This document shows, in pieces, positions 62,992 to 64,000 of a stretch of 64,000 nucleotides of DNA. Positions within the stretch are counted from its first letter, which is position 1; every line of letters begins with the position of its first letter. The translations under genes were made by a program, and so were the position numbers. The notes beneath the pieces were generated by a model. It searched no databases. It was not told where the DNA came from and saw only the letters and a program-made list of their open reading frames with translations. Location: contig NC_016609.1 of NCBI RefSeq assembly GCF_000246855.1, positions 4,154,001-4,218,000 on the forward strand, given 5' to 3'. The DNA comes from Niastella koreensis GR20-10 (GTDB taxonomy: Bacteria; Bacteroidota; Bacteroidia; Chitinophagales; Chitinophagaceae).

Positions 62992-64000
62992 ATGAATATT
63001 CTTGGAATCAATTTTTATTATCATGACTCCACTGCCTGTATTGTGTCTGACGGACATCTTGCGATTGCAATTGAGGAAGAACGACTCACTAGGAAAAAAC
63101 ATTCCACGGACTTTCCAATTAATGCCATAAATAAATGCATGGAGGTGGCTGGGTTAACACCTGCCGACATTGATTATGTTGCTGTATCTGTTGACCCAAC
63201 TTTGTGCATGGGGAAAAAATTATTTTATGGCGTGAGGCATTTGCGGCGAAGCCGACAATTCATTTGGCAGGAACTGATGATGAATTTGCTTTGGAAGCGC
63301 AAGCGTTTTTTCAATTGGTACGAGACTTTTTTCAAGGAAGCCCATAAACCGCCGGTTTATTATATTCCTCATCACCTATCGCACGTTGTCGGTACGTTTT
63401 TAATTTCACATTACCAAAGTGCTGCGCTCCTGTCAGTAGACGGTTCGGGTGAATGGGCGACGACCTTTATGGGCAAGGCAAAAGATTGCAGTTATACCTG
63501 TTATCGACAGGACTATTTTCCTATGTCGCTGGGTGCAGTATATGAAGCTGCCACCCAATTCTGCGGTTTCATTCCGAACTACGATGAGGGAAAAACGATG
63601 GGGCTTGCGCCTTTAGGCAACCCACAAAAGTATTATGACATAGTTTCCAAGCTATTTTGGATCAATGATGATTTATCTATAGGGGTAGATCTTAGTTATT
63701 TTCGATACCAATATTATTCTGCTGTGCGGTACAGTTCCAAATTTGTAGAGGTTTTCGGGGCGCCTCGCAATAAAGACAAACGAGCCAAATTCGAGCAGCA
63801 TCATCTGGATGTTGCCGCTGCCTTTCAGCTTCATTTGGAAGAATGTATGCTCAAACTTGCCCGCGGACTGCATCAAAAGACAGGAGAGGATTATCTGGTT
63901 ATTTCCGGAGGCGTTGCACTTAATAGTGTGGCCAATGGACGAATTGTTCGGGAAAGCGGTTTTATAGACATTTACCTGATGCCGGCAGCCGGGGATAATG
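62992..64000 (+). CDS. carbamoyltransferase, NodU/CmcH family (3' end outside window)
   Basis: 336 residues visible from ATG 62992 (in-frame ATG at 62986 is the alternative). MNILGINFYYHDSTACIVSD and AIEEERLTRKKHSTDFP form the N-terminal YgjD-like ATPase fold; IPHHLSHVVG gives metal-binding His residues; LSVDGSGEWATTFMG, YDEGKTMGLAPLG and VISGGVALNSVANGRIV follow in the expected order. The C-terminal about 200 residues are outside. The enzyme transfers a carbamoyl group from carbamoyl phosphate to a sugar or other hydroxyl of a specialised metabolite or surface polysaccharide. It may open a biosynthetic cluster beyond the right edge. Confidence 0.93.
   Translation, partial: MNILGINFYYHDSTACIVSDGHLAIAIEEERLTRKKHSTDFPINAINKCMEVAGLTPADIDYVAVSVDPTLCMGKKLFYGVRHLRRSRQFIWQELMMNLLWKRKRFFNWYETFFKEAHKPPVYYIPHHLSHVVGTFLISHYQSAALLSVDGSGEWATTFMGKAKDCSYTCYRQDYFPMSLGAVYEAATQFCGFIPNYDEGKTMGLAPLGNPQKYYDIVSKLFWINDDLSIGVDLSYFRYQYYSAVRYSSKFVEVFGAPRNKDKRAKFEQHHLDVAAAFQLHLEECMLKLARGLHQKTGEDYLVISGGVALNSVANGRIVRESGFIDIYLMPAAGDN

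Overview
The window looks like a chromosome segment of a Bacteroidota bacterium, most likely of the Chitinophagaceae (Niastella/Chitinophaga type). The signs are a type IX secretion C-terminal sorting domain on a large repeat protein, an ECF sigma / FecR anti-sigma / TonB-receptor signalling set with an STN domain, DUF3667 and DUF5777 proteins, IS1182 and IS21 debris, and TAnnTTTG-type -7 promoter elements. No rRNA, complete tRNA or CRISPR array was seen.

Layout. 0-4.5 kb: the 3' part of a UvrA2-like ABC protein without a UvrB-binding domain, then a TPR sensor kinase. 4.6-12.1 kb: an AT-rich accessory tract of short, mostly + strand genes of unknown or immunity-like function (DUF3859, lipoproteins, a small membrane pair, a SMI1/KNR4-like and a DUF2185-like protein) separated by related short repeats, plus several broken genes (RhuM, PhnA); it resembles a gene-cassette array. 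12.1-16.4 kb: TonB receptor, FecR and ECF sigma on the - strand. 16.7-22.9 kb: an envelope redox locus (two c-type cytochrome-like lipoproteins, OB-fold protein, YceI, DUF5777 barrel, porin, DUF2231-like protein, di-heme peroxidase). 22.9-27.3 kb: mobile-element debris and decayed genes (barrel pseudogene, possible group II intron piece, serine recombinase fragment with its 46-aa partner, broken AraC regulator, intact XRE regulator). 27.6-30.3 kb: a 13-repeat T9SS protein. 30.5-43 kb: decayed two-component genes, a membrane protein, an SDR fragment, a berberine-bridge-type FAD oxidase, a DUF3667 protein, a scrambled aspartyl protease pseudogene with an IS1182 fragment, three single-domain response regulators (two damaged) and small unknown genes. 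43.3-51.6 kb: DinB-like gene, then an HxlR regulator divergent from a complete TolC/MFP/RND efflux operon with an evident triple operator, followed by small ABM-, SRPBCC- and DUF1697-type genes. 52-57.5 kb: AraC regulator, PAP2-like phosphatase with an altered motif, truncated genes and an IstB fragment, then a MocR regulator divergent from an AhpD-like gene and an MBL protein. 58.9-62.9 kb: mostly gene fragments, one cassette-like unit carrying a DUF2004 protein, and terminators. 63-64 kb: start of a NodU-type carbamoyltransferase running off the window.

Two themes dominate. First, two well-organised functional loci (the redox/YceI locus and the HxlR-controlled RND pump). Second, an unusually high density of genes broken by single frameshifts or stop codons, of truncated fragments and of intergenic repeats, as expected in a plastic accessory region; sequencing error cannot be excluded for the single-base lesions. 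All family names come from reading the translated sequences; no database search was run.
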